DNA of 64,000 nt from Persephonella hydrogeniphila (GTDB lineage Bacteria; Aquificota; Aquificia; Aquificales; Hydrogenothermaceae). Positions 1 to 8,386 of this stretch are shown here, piece after piece. A model generated the notes under the pieces. That model had not been told where the DNA came from. It saw nothing but the letters and a program-made list of their open reading frames with translations, and searched no databases. The DNA is taken from assembly GCF_900215515.1 (NCBI RefSeq), contig NZ_OBEI01000001.1:186001-250000 (forward strand), in the 5' to 3' direction. The translations under genes and the position numbers were made by a program. Every line of letters begins with the position of its first letter. Positions within the stretch are counted from its first letter, which is position 1.

Positions 1-393
1 GGTATTGTCCTGTTTAATATTTTTGATGTTCCTATTAACGGTAATTTCTGGGTTTTTATGCTTTTTACATTTGTTTATCTTTTTGCTGTCAGTGGTATAG
101 GTCTTTTTATTGCCTCTGTTGCAAAAGATATGCTTCAGGTTGCACAACTTTCTGTAATTATAATGATGCCTATGATCTTTTTAAGTGGAGCATGGACTCC
201 TATCTACTCGATGCATCCGGTTATACAGTACCTTTCTTATCTTTCTCCTCTCAGATACTACATAGAAGGAAGTCTGAGTATATTCTTCAGAGGAATCTCA
301 TCTATAGATCTGATTCCTTATTTTTCAGCCTTGGCAATACTCAGCCTTGCCCTATATATCTTTGGATTCAAGAAAATAGGCAAACTGTTTTGA
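1..393 (+). CDS. ABC-2 type transporter permease, C-terminal part (5' end outside the window)
   Basis: The reading frame is open from base 1, so the gene starts upstream of the window. The visible 130 residues are hydrophobic with about four membrane segments. The stretch around SGAWTPIYSMHP, followed by a short amphipathic loop and a final helix ending in a basic tail, is typical of ABC-2 membrane permeases (drug or polysaccharide exporters of the YhhJ/DrrB kind). It would pair with an ATPase encoded outside the window, and the substrate cannot be told. The stop lies five bases before a tRNA gene on the other strand. The family call is fairly sure, the role is not. Confidence 0.75.
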   Translation, partial: GIVLFNIFDVPINGNFWVFMLFTFVYLFAVSGIGLFIASVAKDMLQVAQLSVIIMMPMIFLSGAWTPIYSMHPVIQYLSYLSPLRYYIEGSLSIFFRGISSIDLIPYFSALAILSLALYIFGFKKIGKLF

Positions 394-397
394 AGAA

Positions 398-469
398 AGG
401 CGGGGGCGGGAATCGAACCCGCGCATAAGGGATTTGCAGTCCCCTGCCTTACCACTTGGCTACCCCGCC
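398..469 (-). tRNA. tRNA-Cys (GCA)
   Basis: Read on the minus strand, the sequence folds as a full cloverleaf. The 7-bp acceptor stem is GGCGGGG/CCCCGCC, the T-arm carries GGTTCGATTCC, and the anticodon loop reads CTGCAAA with anticodon GCA at 435-437. The base after the acceptor stem (398) is U73, the discriminator expected for tRNA-Cys. The terminal CCA is not encoded. The gene sits between the convergent ends of the ABC permease and thioesterase genes. Confidence 0.97.
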
Positions 470-511
470 GTAGGAAGATATATTATAGCACAGATTTAGT
501 TTTATGCCAGA

Positions 512-904
512 CTACCTCTCAAGTACATGTTTTTCAGGTATTACGCAGTAGAACTTACCGGTGAAAACTATCTCATTTTTCTCATTCTTTGCATTCACTT
601 CAACAGTCCTTCTGTTTCCTTCTTTTTCTATAACAATACCTTCAAAAAACAGGTGTTCTCCAACCCTAACAGGTTTCAAAAACTTTACCTCTGCCTTTGC
701 GAGAACTACATTTGGATGGTTTACAGCAAGCATGGCACAGTAATCTCCAGCGGAAAATATAAAGCCACCATGGACAAGCCCTTTCTCATCGGCTCTCATC
801 TGATCTGTTATTTCAAGGATCACAGAGGCAAATCTGTCTGTTTCTACGGCTGTTGGAACTCCTGATAACGACTGGTCAATCTCTTTGTGAGTTTTTATTT
901 CCAT
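512..904 (-). CDS. PaaI-type hotdog-fold thioesterase
   Basis: A 130-residue hotdog-fold protein of the 4HBT/PaaI group, which hydrolyses acyl-CoA or aryl-CoA thioesters in the cytoplasm; the substrate is unknown. The central segment GLVHGGFIFSAGDYCAML is the typical hotdog helix region, followed by the strand motif VKFLKPVRVGE. I chose the ATG at 904 because a GGAGGG ribosome site lies about six bases upstream; an ATG four codons earlier has no such site. The gene overlaps the end of ftsI by 29 bases and is the last gene of the long division/efflux operon, so it is probably co-translated with ftsI. A direct role in cell division is not implied. Confidence 0.8.
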   Translation of the reverse strand: MEIKTHKEIDQSLSGVPTAVETDRFASVILEITDQMRADEKGLVHGGFIFSAGDYCAMLAVNHPNVVLAKAEVKFLKPVRVGEHLFFEGIVIEKEGNRRTVEVNAKNEKNEIVFTGKFYCVIPEKHVLER

Positions 905-2597
905 TTCGCCCTCCATTTTTATCTGGTTTCTGTTTGTAGTAAAACATTATACGATCAACAAGTTTCCTAAGTACAGGGGCAGAAACTGTACCTCCTCCGA
1001 TAAATTCCCATTTTCTAATTTTTTTTGGTTCGTTGGCAAATATCACAACTGTAAATTTTGGATTTTCTGCAGGGAAATAACCGGCAAACCATGTGTAAAA
1101 TTTTTCATTGGAGAGAGCTTTTATTTTTGGATCGTACTTCTGGGCAGTTCCTGTTTTTCCGGCTATTGTAAAAAATTCAGATTTACCTTTCTTTGCTGTT
1201 CCTATTTCAACGACATCTTCGAGAACTTTCCTGAGTATCTTTACCGATTTCTCTGATAAAACTTTTCTTAAAACTATTTTTTCTGGTTTTATTGTTTCTC
1301 CTGTTTCTCTATCTATCATCTCTTTTACAAAATTTGGTTTGAGGAGATATCCTCCATTTGCGATTGCAGAGTATGCCATTGCTATCTGAATAGGTGTTGC
1401 TGTCCAGTTCTGTCCAATTGAAGCATAGGCTACTTCTACGGGTCTTTTATCCTTTCTTAATAGTCCTGAAGCTTCCCCGGGAAAGGTTTTTGTTGAGTCT
1501 CCGAAACCAAGCTGGTACAGTTTTTTGTAAAATTTATCGTAGTCAAGACTTAGGGCTATTTTTATAGCTCCTGCATTTGATGAATATATGATAATCTCAT
1601 CAGCTTTCAGATACTTAAATTTTTTGTGATCCCGTATTTTTATTCCGTCTACTACTATCTTCCCTTCTTCGCAGTAGTACTCTTTTGTAAATGATACTTT
1701 TCCTTCGTCTATAGCTTCTGCAAGAACAAATGGTTTTGCAAGAGATCCCGGTTCATAGGCACTGTGAAACGAGATATTCCTGTGGGATTTGTATTTCCAA
1801 TATTTGTTCGGATTGTAGTTAGGGTATGTTGCATTTGCTATTATATTACCGTTGTTAGGATCTACAATAAGAATTAAGGCTTCTTTTGGTTTTCTTTCCT
1901 TAACAAACTCCCTCAGAACGTCCTCTGCTATAAACTGGATATTACTATCTATAGTCAGTTTTATATCATAACTTTTTGTACCCTTTTGATCTTTTTCTAT
2001 AGTAAACGGATTTCCGAGGGCATCTTTCATAAGAAGTATACTTCCTGTCCCTCCTCCAAGTTTTTTGTTAAACTTCAGTTCGAGACCTTCCATTCCTTTT
2101 CCTGTTGTTCTGCTTACAAATCCCAGCGTCGAACCTGCTATCTGGTTTAGAGGGTAATATCTTTTTGAAGACTCAATTAGTCCTAAGTTCCATTCCTGTA
2201 GATCTCTCCTGAGTTTTAGAAGTCTTTTTTTAAGGGATTTATCTACTCCCCGGGCTATTACCACATAATGTCTGTTGGAGTTTAGCTTCTTTAAAATTTT
2301 GCTGTAAGGCTGTTTTATTATATAGGATAGCTCTTTTGCGAGCCTATTCCTGTCTTTGATATATCTGGGAATAACAAAAAGGTCTATAGTAGGAATACTT
2401 ATTCCTAAAATTTTACCGTTAGAATCGTAAAAGGTTCCCCGTGGCAGTACAATTTTTTCTTTTGTGTAATACTGCTTTTTTATGTAGGATAAGTACTCAT
2501 CTCTGTTAAGGATCTGGAAGTAAAAAAGCCTGATAATAACGGCTAAAAAGCCTAAAACTACAAGGAAAGAAAGAAAGTAAACCCTATTTTTTACCAT
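876..2597 (-). CDS. ftsI: Peptidoglycan D,D-transpeptidase FtsI (PBP3 family)
   Basis: A 573-residue class B penicillin-binding protein that cross-links septal peptidoglycan. One N-terminal membrane helix (about residues 7-27) anchors it, with the bulk in the periplasm. The pedestal domain starts near LPRGTFYDSNG. The transpeptidase motifs are all present: SLAK with nucleophile Ser285, SSN at 339-341, and KTGTA at 481-485. The length is usual for FtsI. It follows rsmH and ftsL, which is the conserved dcw-cluster order, and overlaps the downstream thioesterase gene. No mur genes follow, so the dcw cluster is broken here as in other Aquificota. Confidence 0.95.
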   Translation of the reverse strand: MVKNRVYFLSFLVVLGFLAVIIRLFYFQILNRDEYLSYIKKQYYTKEKIVLPRGTFYDSNGKILGISIPTIDLFVIPRYIKDRNRLAKELSYIIKQPYSKILKKLNSNRHYVVIARGVDKSLKKRLLKLRRDLQEWNLGLIESSKRYYPLNQIAGSTLGFVSRTTGKGMEGLELKFNKKLGGGTGSILLMKDALGNPFTIEKDQKGTKSYDIKLTIDSNIQFIAEDVLREFVKERKPKEALILIVDPNNGNIIANATYPNYNPNKYWKYKSHRNISFHSAYEPGSLAKPFVLAEAIDEGKVSFTKEYYCEEGKIVVDGIKIRDHKKFKYLKADEIIIYSSNAGAIKIALSLDYDKFYKKLYQLGFGDSTKTFPGEASGLLRKDKRPVEVAYASIGQNWTATPIQIAMAYSAIANGGYLLKPNFVKEMIDRETGETIKPEKIVLRKVLSEKSVKILRKVLEDVVEIGTAKKGKSEFFTIAGKTGTAQKYDPKIKALSNEKFYTWFAGYFPAENPKFTVVIFANEPKKIRKWEFIGGGTVSAPVLRKLVDRIMFYYKQKPDKNGGRNGNKNSQRD

Positions 2598-2604
2598 CCA
2601 TTTC

Positions 2605-2907
2605 CTACTGATCTATAAAACGAACATTTGAATAATCCACAGGTTTCATTTTAAGATTTTGCTTTGCAATTTTGCCTATTCTCTCAGGAGAAGAGAGCTT
2701 GCTTATCTCTTTTTTTAAGAGCATATTTTTTGCAGTAAGCTGGTTTTTTATTTCTGTGAGCTGTGTTATCTCTTTTTCTACACTGAAGTAGTACTGGTTA
2801 TAAACTACAAGTGTTCCGCTTACAGCCATAAAAAATAGCCAGTATTTAATGTATTTTTTTATATATGAAAAATCCTTTTTCAGTTCTAACGCTTTTTCTC
2901 TTATCAT
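2605..2907 (-). CDS. ftsL: FtsL-like cell division protein
   Basis: A 100-residue bitopic protein. It has a basic N-terminal cytoplasmic tail, one membrane helix at about residues 22-40 (YWLFFMAVSGTLVVYN) and a periplasmic coiled coil rich in Lys, Glu and Leu. This layout and the position between rsmH and ftsI identify it as FtsL, which joins FtsB and FtsQ to activate FtsWI at the septum. The primary sequence of FtsL is poorly conserved, so the call rests on topology and gene order. The start overlaps the rsmH stop as ATGA. Confidence 0.8.
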   Translation of the reverse strand: MIREKALELKKDFSYIKKYIKYWLFFMAVSGTLVVYNQYYFSVEKEITQLTEIKNQLTAKNMLLKKEISKLSSPERIGKIAKQNLKMKPVDYSNVRFIDQ

Positions 2908-3791
2908 ACCTTTTTACCTGCTCTTAGTTTTGCACTCCGGGAAGGTGGATTTTCCTTTATTTCCTCCTTTCCCGGTGTAATAGGTTTTTTCGTCAGTATA
3001 TCAAGTTTCTTTAATTTTTTTGCCTCTCTGAATATATTTTTTACTATTCTGTCTTCAAGGGAGTGGAAAGATATAACCTGTATAATTCCCCCTTTATTCA
3101 GTATATCTATGGCCTTTGAGACTCCTTCCTTTATCTCTGAAAGCTCGTTGTTTACCTCTATTCTTATTGCCTGAAACGTTTTTGTAGCAGGATGAATTCT
3201 CCCTCTTCTTAAGGCTGGTGGATATGATCTGTACACTATATCTGCAAGCTGTTTTGTTGTTTCTATCGGTTTTTTCTTCCTCTCTTCGATAATATTCTTT
3301 ACTATTCTTCTGGCGAATTTTTCCTCTCCATACTCAAAAATAATTTTTTCAAGGAGATCTTTAGGGTATTTGTTTACAACTTTGTATGCTGTTAAATGCT
3401 GGCTTTTATCCATCCTCATATCTAAGAACTCATCTCTCTGAAAGGAAAAACCCCTTTCTGTTTTTAGATGGAATGTAGATACTCCAAGATCAAAAAGAAA
3501 ACCAGTTATATCTTTTATCCTCAGATCCTCTAATATCCTGTCTATATCCTTAAAAGAGGATTTAACAAGTATATATCGTCCTTTAAAAGTTTTTAGTTTT
3601 TCCTCTGCTTTTTCAAGGGCGTACTCATCTTTGTCTATTCCTACTATTTTTACCTCAGGCAAATTTTTCAGAATTAGATAAGAATGACCACCTCCCCCTA
3701 CTGTCGCATCTACTATATATCCTTTCTTTATCTGTTTAAAAAATTGGAGTACTTCTCTGTGTAAAACTGGATAATGTTCTATCTCACTCAA
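2904..3791 (-). CDS. rsmH: 16S rRNA m4C1402 methyltransferase RsmH
   Basis: A 295-residue SAM-dependent methyltransferase that N4-methylates C1402 in the 16S rRNA decoding site. It starts with the family signature HYPVLHREV, followed by the SAM-binding loop VDATVGGGGHS. Later family landmarks are FDLGVST, the RGFSFQRDEFLDMRMD segment, and PPSRSAKLRAGKK at the C-terminus. The length is close to the usual 300. It overlaps ftsL downstream and the di-iron protein gene upstream, each by four bases. mraZ, which often precedes rsmH, is absent; the upstream neighbour is a beta-lactamase-fold gene. Confidence 0.96.
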   Translation of the reverse strand: MSEIEHYPVLHREVLQFFKQIKKGYIVDATVGGGGHSYLILKNLPEVKIVGIDKDEYALEKAEEKLKTFKGRYILVKSSFKDIDRILEDLRIKDITGFLFDLGVSTFHLKTERGFSFQRDEFLDMRMDKSQHLTAYKVVNKYPKDLLEKIIFEYGEEKFARRIVKNIIEERKKKPIETTKQLADIVYRSYPPALRRGRIHPATKTFQAIRIEVNNELSEIKEGVSKAIDILNKGGIIQVISFHSLEDRIVKNIFREAKKLKKLDILTKKPITPGKEEIKENPPSRSAKLRAGKKV

Positions 3792-4564
3792 CCTTCAAAT
3801 CTCTGGGTAGGTATCCTATAAATATCTTCCATAATGTCTATTCCGCACTCCAGAGTTTCAAGCCAGTCAAAGAATTTATTCACATTTTCTTTTCCTTTTA
3901 TTATTGCTCCATGTTGTGGAGCTATAACCTCTACATCTAGCTGTCTTGCCATCTTTACCCATGCTTTCAGGATTTTCGATGTTGGGATGTATCTTCTATG
4001 AAAGCCTTCCATATACTTTATGTGTTCTTCAAAGTTTTCGACGTATATATAGTCCTGTCCAAGGGATGCACCTAAATCTCCTGAATAAAGGGTCTTTGAT
4101 ACAGGATCATAAACCTGGAGATTTCCCGGAGCATGCATAAAATGTGCAGGAAGTATATACAAATCAGTATTTCCAAGTCTTACAATTGTTCCCTCATCCT
4201 GTATGCCTTTTATTCTGTTTACAACAAGTCTATCAACACCAAAATGTGGTATAAATCTTGTCCACAATACAGAAGATAATGCTATGGCTTTTGTTGTCAT
4301 AAGCCATCCGTTGATGGCAGCAACTATATCAGGATCTTGATGGGACAGAAATATATATTTTAGATTATCTATTCCAATGAGAGCTCCTACTTCAGAAAGA
4401 AGATGTTTAAATACCTTGTGTCCACCCGGATCCAAAATCATTCCCTGACCGTTATCTACAATAAAGTGAACATTTGCCTGTACCATCTCTCCGTGTCCGT
4501 AGTCTTCAAGAAGAATATTCTGATGGGAACCGTTGTCAAATATTTTTCTTTCTTCTGGTACCAT
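3788..4564 (-). CDS. Di-iron metallo-beta-lactamase-fold protein (ODP-like oxygen-binding/reducing)
   Basis: A 258-residue metallo-beta-lactamase-fold protein. The metal ligands follow the flavodiiron/ODP pattern rather than the hydrolase one: SHQDPDI gives H75, D77 and D79, then H144, D163 (SGDLG) and H218 (PQHG). Oxygen-binding di-iron proteins and the N-domain of flavodiiron proteins share this H-x-D/E-x-D series and handle O2 or NO. No C-terminal flavodoxin domain is present, which suits a stand-alone ODP that needs a separate electron donor. It lies in the operon between a degenerate HD gene and rsmH. Substrate (O2, NO or a signal role) is an inference. Confidence 0.75.
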   Translation of the reverse strand: MVPEERKIFDNGSHQNILLEDYGHGEMVQANVHFIVDNGQGMILDPGGHKVFKHLLSEVGALIGIDNLKYIFLSHQDPDIVAAINGWLMTTKAIALSSVLWTRFIPHFGVDRLVVNRIKGIQDEGTIVRLGNTDLYILPAHFMHAPGNLQVYDPVSKTLYSGDLGASLGQDYIYVENFEEHIKYMEGFHRRYIPTSKILKAWVKMARQLDVEVIAPQHGAIIKGKENVNKFFDWLETLECGIDIMEDIYRIPTQRFEG

Positions 4565-4568
4565 GAAC

Positions 4569-5042
4569 TTACCTCTCCTTGTTTATTTTTCTAAATTTCT
4601 GGAGTTTCATAAATATTTTAGTATCAAGTTTTATAATACTGTCGTATACAGTTATTTCAATCGAAGGTTTTTTCCTGCTTTTTAAAAATAAAAACTGTAC
4701 CACCTCCGGATAATCTTTTATTTTCTCATAACATTCTTTTTTTGGAAAAACCCCGCAGAACAGATTCAAAATTATAGCCGTCAAAATCAGGTCTATATCT
4801 ATCTCCGGATAATTATCATATATGCAGAGAGCTATAGAAAGCGTTGAAGCTGTTCTTTCTAATAATCCTCCCTCATAGTTTCTTCCTGATTTTTTATCTC
4901 TCAGTTTTTCTGCTTTTTCTCTTAATTTCGGATTAAATAAAAATTCCTTTACTAATGTTTTATATCTATTTTTTCTTATTTCTTTATACCCTATCTCTAT
5001 CTGGTTCCATAAAAAATCTATAGCGTAGGGAGTCTTTTCCAA
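4569..5042 (-). CDS. Degenerate HD-domain-like protein, function unknown
   Basis: A 157-residue soluble protein starting at a TTG that directly follows the stop of the upstream chaperone gene, with AGGAGG about 11 bases before it. The segment GGLLERTASTLSIAL, then YPEIDIDLILTAIILN, resembles the HD fold seen in YhaM-type proteins (GGLLEHT...YP..R..LL..A.LLHD.GK). The expected metal-binding His is Arg in GGLLERT, and the HD dyad is replaced in ILNLFCG. It is therefore probably a non-catalytic HD relative with a scaffold or ligand-sensing role. The similarity is by eye and moderate. It may be a lineage-specific protein; I cannot name a function. Confidence 0.55.
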   Translation of the reverse strand: MEKTPYAIDFLWNQIEIGYKEIRKNRYKTLVKEFLFNPKLREKAEKLRDKKSGRNYEGGLLERTASTLSIALCIYDNYPEIDIDLILTAIILNLFCGVFPKKECYEKIKDYPEVVQFLFLKSRKKPSIEITVYDSIIKLDTKIFMKLQKFRKINKER

Positions 5043-6437
5043 TTACTGAAGAAACCTCCTGTTAATAACAATCTCAGACTCTTCTTTTAGCTTGTCTATA
5101 AGCATCTGTATAACTGTTTTGTACTTGTTTTCTGTTAGTATCGGCTTGAGAATTTTTTCCATTTCCTTTTTTCTCTCTTTCTCAGGAGCTTCTATTTTTT
5201 CTAATTTTCCTATTAGAATACCTGTTGTTGTTCTGAAAGGACCTAAAATCTCTCCTTTTTTTCCTCTTACTATCCTGCCTAAATCCTCCTGTGATATACC
5301 GAACTCCATAGCAAGGGATTGAGCTGTTTCTCCTTTTATACTTTTGATTTCTCCTTTGTAGTTGTAAGCAAGGTTTTTCAGATCTTTTATCTGAGGAACA
5401 ATTCCTTTCAGTTCCTCATAAATCTCTTTTTCCTTTTTCTTTTTGTACTCCCTTACTATTTTTCCTGCAATCTCTTCTCTGACTTTTTCAAGAGGGAGGG
5501 GCTTTGATACTTCTTTTACATATTTGATCAGGTAGTAATGTTCTTCATCAGAGACAAGGAGGATTTTTTTCTTATCTGAGAGATTTTTCAGCTCTTTTAG
5601 AAGTTTTTCAGATAGCTTTGCTTTGTTATCGTAAACAACATCTTCAAATATCTTTTTGACACCCTTTTCTGTTTTAACAGGTGTGTTGTTTTTTAGAGAT
5701 TTATATATTTCCTGCGCTTTTTTCTGAGCTTTTTCAGTACCGAGACCTTTTATATCTATCTGGTATACTACTATCAATTTTCCTTTTTTTCCCGAAAAAT
5801 CTTTTATGTTTTTGGTGTAATACTCTTTTATTTCTTTTTCTGAAGGCTTATACTCAGGGACTTTTATTAAAACAAACTTTCCTGTTATTTTTGCAAGCTG
5901 TTTGTTTATAAATGTGTTCAGTTCATCTTCCGATACATAAAAACCAACCTTTTGAAGAGTCAAAAGATGTCTTACAGAAAGCTCTTTTCTCAGTATTTCT
6001 TCAAAAAATGAAGGGGTCAGGTTTACCTGTGATAAAAATGCAAGGTATCTATCCCGTGAAAATTTGCCGTTTTCTTTGAAAGCTTCTATGTCAAGGAGGT
6101 ATCTTTTTACCTCTTCTTTTGTTGCTTCAACACCTTCTTTCTGGGCCTCCTGAAATAAAAGCTCCTGTTCTATAACATTTCTCAAAGCATCTCTGTATAT
6201 CTGCTTTTTCAGAGGAGCAGTATCTATACCTTTTGATTCCATCTGATTTGTTATAAGTGTTACCTGATAGTAGAATTCTGCCACAGGAATATCTTTCCCA
6301 TTTACCTGAGCAACTCCCTGGATATTTCCTGAAAGTTTATACAGAACAAGAGCTACAAAAGCTGTTCCTACAAAGGCAAATGTTGTTATGAAAAGAATTA
6401 CTTTCATCCATTTCGATTTCCCTACATTTATGAACAT
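5043..6437 (-). CDS. PpiD/SurA-like periplasmic chaperone with SurA N-terminal domain
   Basis: A 464-residue protein with a short cytoplasmic start, one membrane helix at about residues 10-33 and a long periplasmic part. After the helix comes VNGKDIPVAEFY, the usual start of the SurA_N domain, then the helix series YRDALRNVIEQELLFQEAQKEG found in SurA and PpiD. The C-terminal half is Lys/Glu-rich, with stretches reminiscent of parvulin domains (LSEKLLKELKNLSDKK..., GILIGKLEKIEAPE), but a catalytic parvulin signature is not clear. The likely role is folding of outer-membrane or periplasmic proteins at the inner membrane. It sits between the efflux genes and the division genes. Confidence 0.75.
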   Translation of the reverse strand: MFINVGKSKWMKVILFITTFAFVGTAFVALVLYKLSGNIQGVAQVNGKDIPVAEFYYQVTLITNQMESKGIDTAPLKKQIYRDALRNVIEQELLFQEAQKEGVEATKEEVKRYLLDIEAFKENGKFSRDRYLAFLSQVNLTPSFFEEILRKELSVRHLLTLQKVGFYVSEDELNTFINKQLAKITGKFVLIKVPEYKPSEKEIKEYYTKNIKDFSGKKGKLIVVYQIDIKGLGTEKAQKKAQEIYKSLKNNTPVKTEKGVKKIFEDVVYDNKAKLSEKLLKELKNLSDKKKILLVSDEEHYYLIKYVKEVSKPLPLEKVREEIAGKIVREYKKKKEKEIYEELKGIVPQIKDLKNLAYNYKGEIKSIKGETAQSLAMEFGISQEDLGRIVRGKKGEILGPFRTTTGILIGKLEKIEAPEKERKKEMEKILKPILTENKYKTVIQMLIDKLKEESEIVINRRFLQ

Positions 6438-6485
6438 TCAGCTCCCCTTAACGGTAATTAGAATAAATATTTTACGATATTTTTT

Positions 6486-7157
6486 TCATGTTGTAATCTT
6501 GCCGTCAGATATTTTTATTATTCTGTGTGCATAAGAGGCTATCTGGGGGTCGTGGGTAATTAGTATTATTGTTTTTCCCTTTTTGTTCAGATCAACAAAA
6601 ATATTCATTATCTCCTTTGCTGTTTTTGAGTCTAAAGCTCCTGTAGGTTCATCGGCTAAAATCAGCTCAGGATTATTGATTAAAGCTCTGCCTATAGCAA
6701 CCCTCTGCTGCTGACCTCCAGAAAGCTGGGAAGGTTTGTTATTTTTTTTGTCTTTAAGACCGAGCATATCAAGTAGCTTTTCTGCTTCTTTTTCCTTTTC
6801 AGAAAATTTTTCTTTTGAGTATACAGCAGGAACAAGGATGTTTTCTAAAGCTGTAAGATATGGAATAAGGAAAAACTGCTGAAAAACAAAACCTATATAC
6901 CTGTTTCTTATCTCTGATAGATGGTCATCGTCAAGCTGAGACACATCTTTCCCCAGCAGATAGTATTTCCCTGAGGTTGGGGTATCCAAACATCCGATTA
7001 TATTCATCAGTGTTGTTTTTCCTGAACCTGAAGTTCCCATTATGGAGAGAAATTCCCCTTCATAAACGGTAAGGGATATACCCTTTAATGCTTCTGTTTT
7101 TATGCCTGCTGTTTCGTAGACTTTTGTTATATCTTCAAGTTTTATTATCTCTTTCAT
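6486..7157 (-). CDS. MacB/LolD-type ABC transporter ATP-binding protein
   Basis: A 223-residue ATPase with Walker A GTSGSGKTT near residue 42, signature LSGGQQQRVAIGRAL, Walker B LILADEPTGALDS and the switch histidine in ITHD. The sequence style (EDITKVYETAGIKTEALKGIS...) matches the MacB/LolD group that powers tripartite efflux or lipoprotein release. Its start overlaps the upstream adaptor gene by four bases, so ATPase, adaptor and TolC-like channel probably form one machine. The MacB membrane domain (FtsX-like permease) that should follow is not encoded here; the next gene is the PpiD-like chaperone. Confidence 0.9.
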   Translation of the reverse strand: MKEIIKLEDITKVYETAGIKTEALKGISLTVYEGEFLSIMGTSGSGKTTLMNIIGCLDTPTSGKYYLLGKDVSQLDDDHLSEIRNRYIGFVFQQFFLIPYLTALENILVPAVYSKEKFSEKEKEAEKLLDMLGLKDKKNNKPSQLSGGQQQRVAIGRALINNPELILADEPTGALDSKTAKEIMNIFVDLNKKGKTIILITHDPQIASYAHRIIKISDGKITT

Positions 7158-8386
7158 TTGAAGACCTTTGTTTTAACGGGAGCTGAGAATTTTACAGCTA
7201 TCAGTTCTCCTTCTTTAAGACCTTCAACAACTTCTGTGTAGTTCTCGTCTATCCATCCTGTTTTAATATATCTTATGACAGGCTTGCCATTTTTTATTAC
7301 ATATACATACTGTTTTCCTTTCTCAAATCTTATCGCAGAATTAGGAACGATTATAGCGTTTTTCTTGACTCCTGCTATGATTTTTGTATAAACAGTCATC
7401 TCTGGTCTTAGATAAAGGGCGTATTCCTTTCTGACAGGAACTATTGCAAGGTAGTAGACTATATTTTGCTTTACTATAGGTTCTGGGTATATTTTTGTGA
7501 TTTTTCCTGTAAAGATCTTATCTGGGAATGCGTCAACATGGTATTCTACTTTTTGTCCCGGTTTTATCTTTCCTATATCTGTTTCATCTACAAATATCTG
7601 TATCTCTAATTTATCAGGCTTTAGTATTGTCACAAGTTCTGCTGCTTGAAGTCCTGCAACGAGTGTTTCTCCTTCCCTCGCAACAATATTCGATACTATA
7701 CCGTCAATGGGAGAATAAATTTCTGTGTATGATAATCTTACTTTCTGTCTCTCTAACTCTTTCTGAAGTACTTTTATATCATCTTCTGCTATCTTTTTTT
7801 CTGTTTCATACTCAAGCTTAAGTTTTTTTAACGTTTCCTGTGCAAGTTTCATCCTTGCTTTTTTTGTTTCAAGCTCTCTACGGGCTATCTCAAAACTTTC
7901 TTCCGTTGTAAACTCCTCTTTTAAAAGTTCCTTTTCTCTCTTAAATTTCCACAGTGCATACTCGTACTCTGCTCTGGCAACTTCAAGATTTTTCTCCGCC
8001 TCTCTTATTCTTGCAGGGTATACTTTGTTTATCTGCTCTAACTTATTTTTTGCCCTTTCAATCTGGTATTCTGTCTTCTCTATATTTTTTTTAAACTCCC
8101 TCTGATCTATTATTGCAATAAGCTGACCTTTTTTAACGTAATCTCCTATATCTATAAACATCTTCTGGACAAGACCTGTAGTTCTTGTCCCAATTTTCAG
8201 ATAGGCATTTACCTGCGTCTTTACAATGGCTGTTGCATTAATAATATTTTTTATCTCTCCTCTTTTTACTTTTTCTGTTTTAAATACTTTTACCTGCTGT
8301 TTTTCTGTTCCTTTAAGTTTTGTATATAAAAACAATCCACCTATTCCTGTTAAAAGAACGAAAATCAGTACTGCTATCTTTTTCAT
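7154..8386 (-). CDS. MacA/HlyD-type periplasmic adaptor (membrane fusion protein)
   Basis: A 410-residue membrane fusion protein. One N-terminal membrane helix (residues 3-23) is followed by a lipoyl-like half (NAYLKIGTRTTGLVQKMFI, DYVKKGQLIA), then a long helical hairpin from about residue 105 to 215 rich in Glu, Lys and Arg, then the second lipoyl half (SPIDGIVSNIVAREGE), beta-barrel and membrane-proximal domains. It links an inner-membrane ABC transporter to the outer-membrane channel encoded just upstream. It overlaps both neighbours by four bases. The MacA-like assignment rests on the neighbouring ABC ATPase. Confidence 0.88.
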   Translation of the reverse strand: MKKIAVLIFVLLTGIGGLFLYTKLKGTEKQQVKVFKTEKVKRGEIKNIINATAIVKTQVNAYLKIGTRTTGLVQKMFIDIGDYVKKGQLIAIIDQREFKKNIEKTEYQIERAKNKLEQINKVYPARIREAEKNLEVARAEYEYALWKFKREKELLKEEFTTEESFEIARRELETKKARMKLAQETLKKLKLEYETEKKIAEDDIKVLQKELERQKVRLSYTEIYSPIDGIVSNIVAREGETLVAGLQAAELVTILKPDKLEIQIFVDETDIGKIKPGQKVEYHVDAFPDKIFTGKITKIYPEPIVKQNIVYYLAIVPVRKEYALYLRPEMTVYTKIIAGVKKNAIIVPNSAIRFEKGKQYVYVIKNGKPVIRYIKTGWIDENYTEVVEGLKEGELIAVKFSAPVKTKVFK

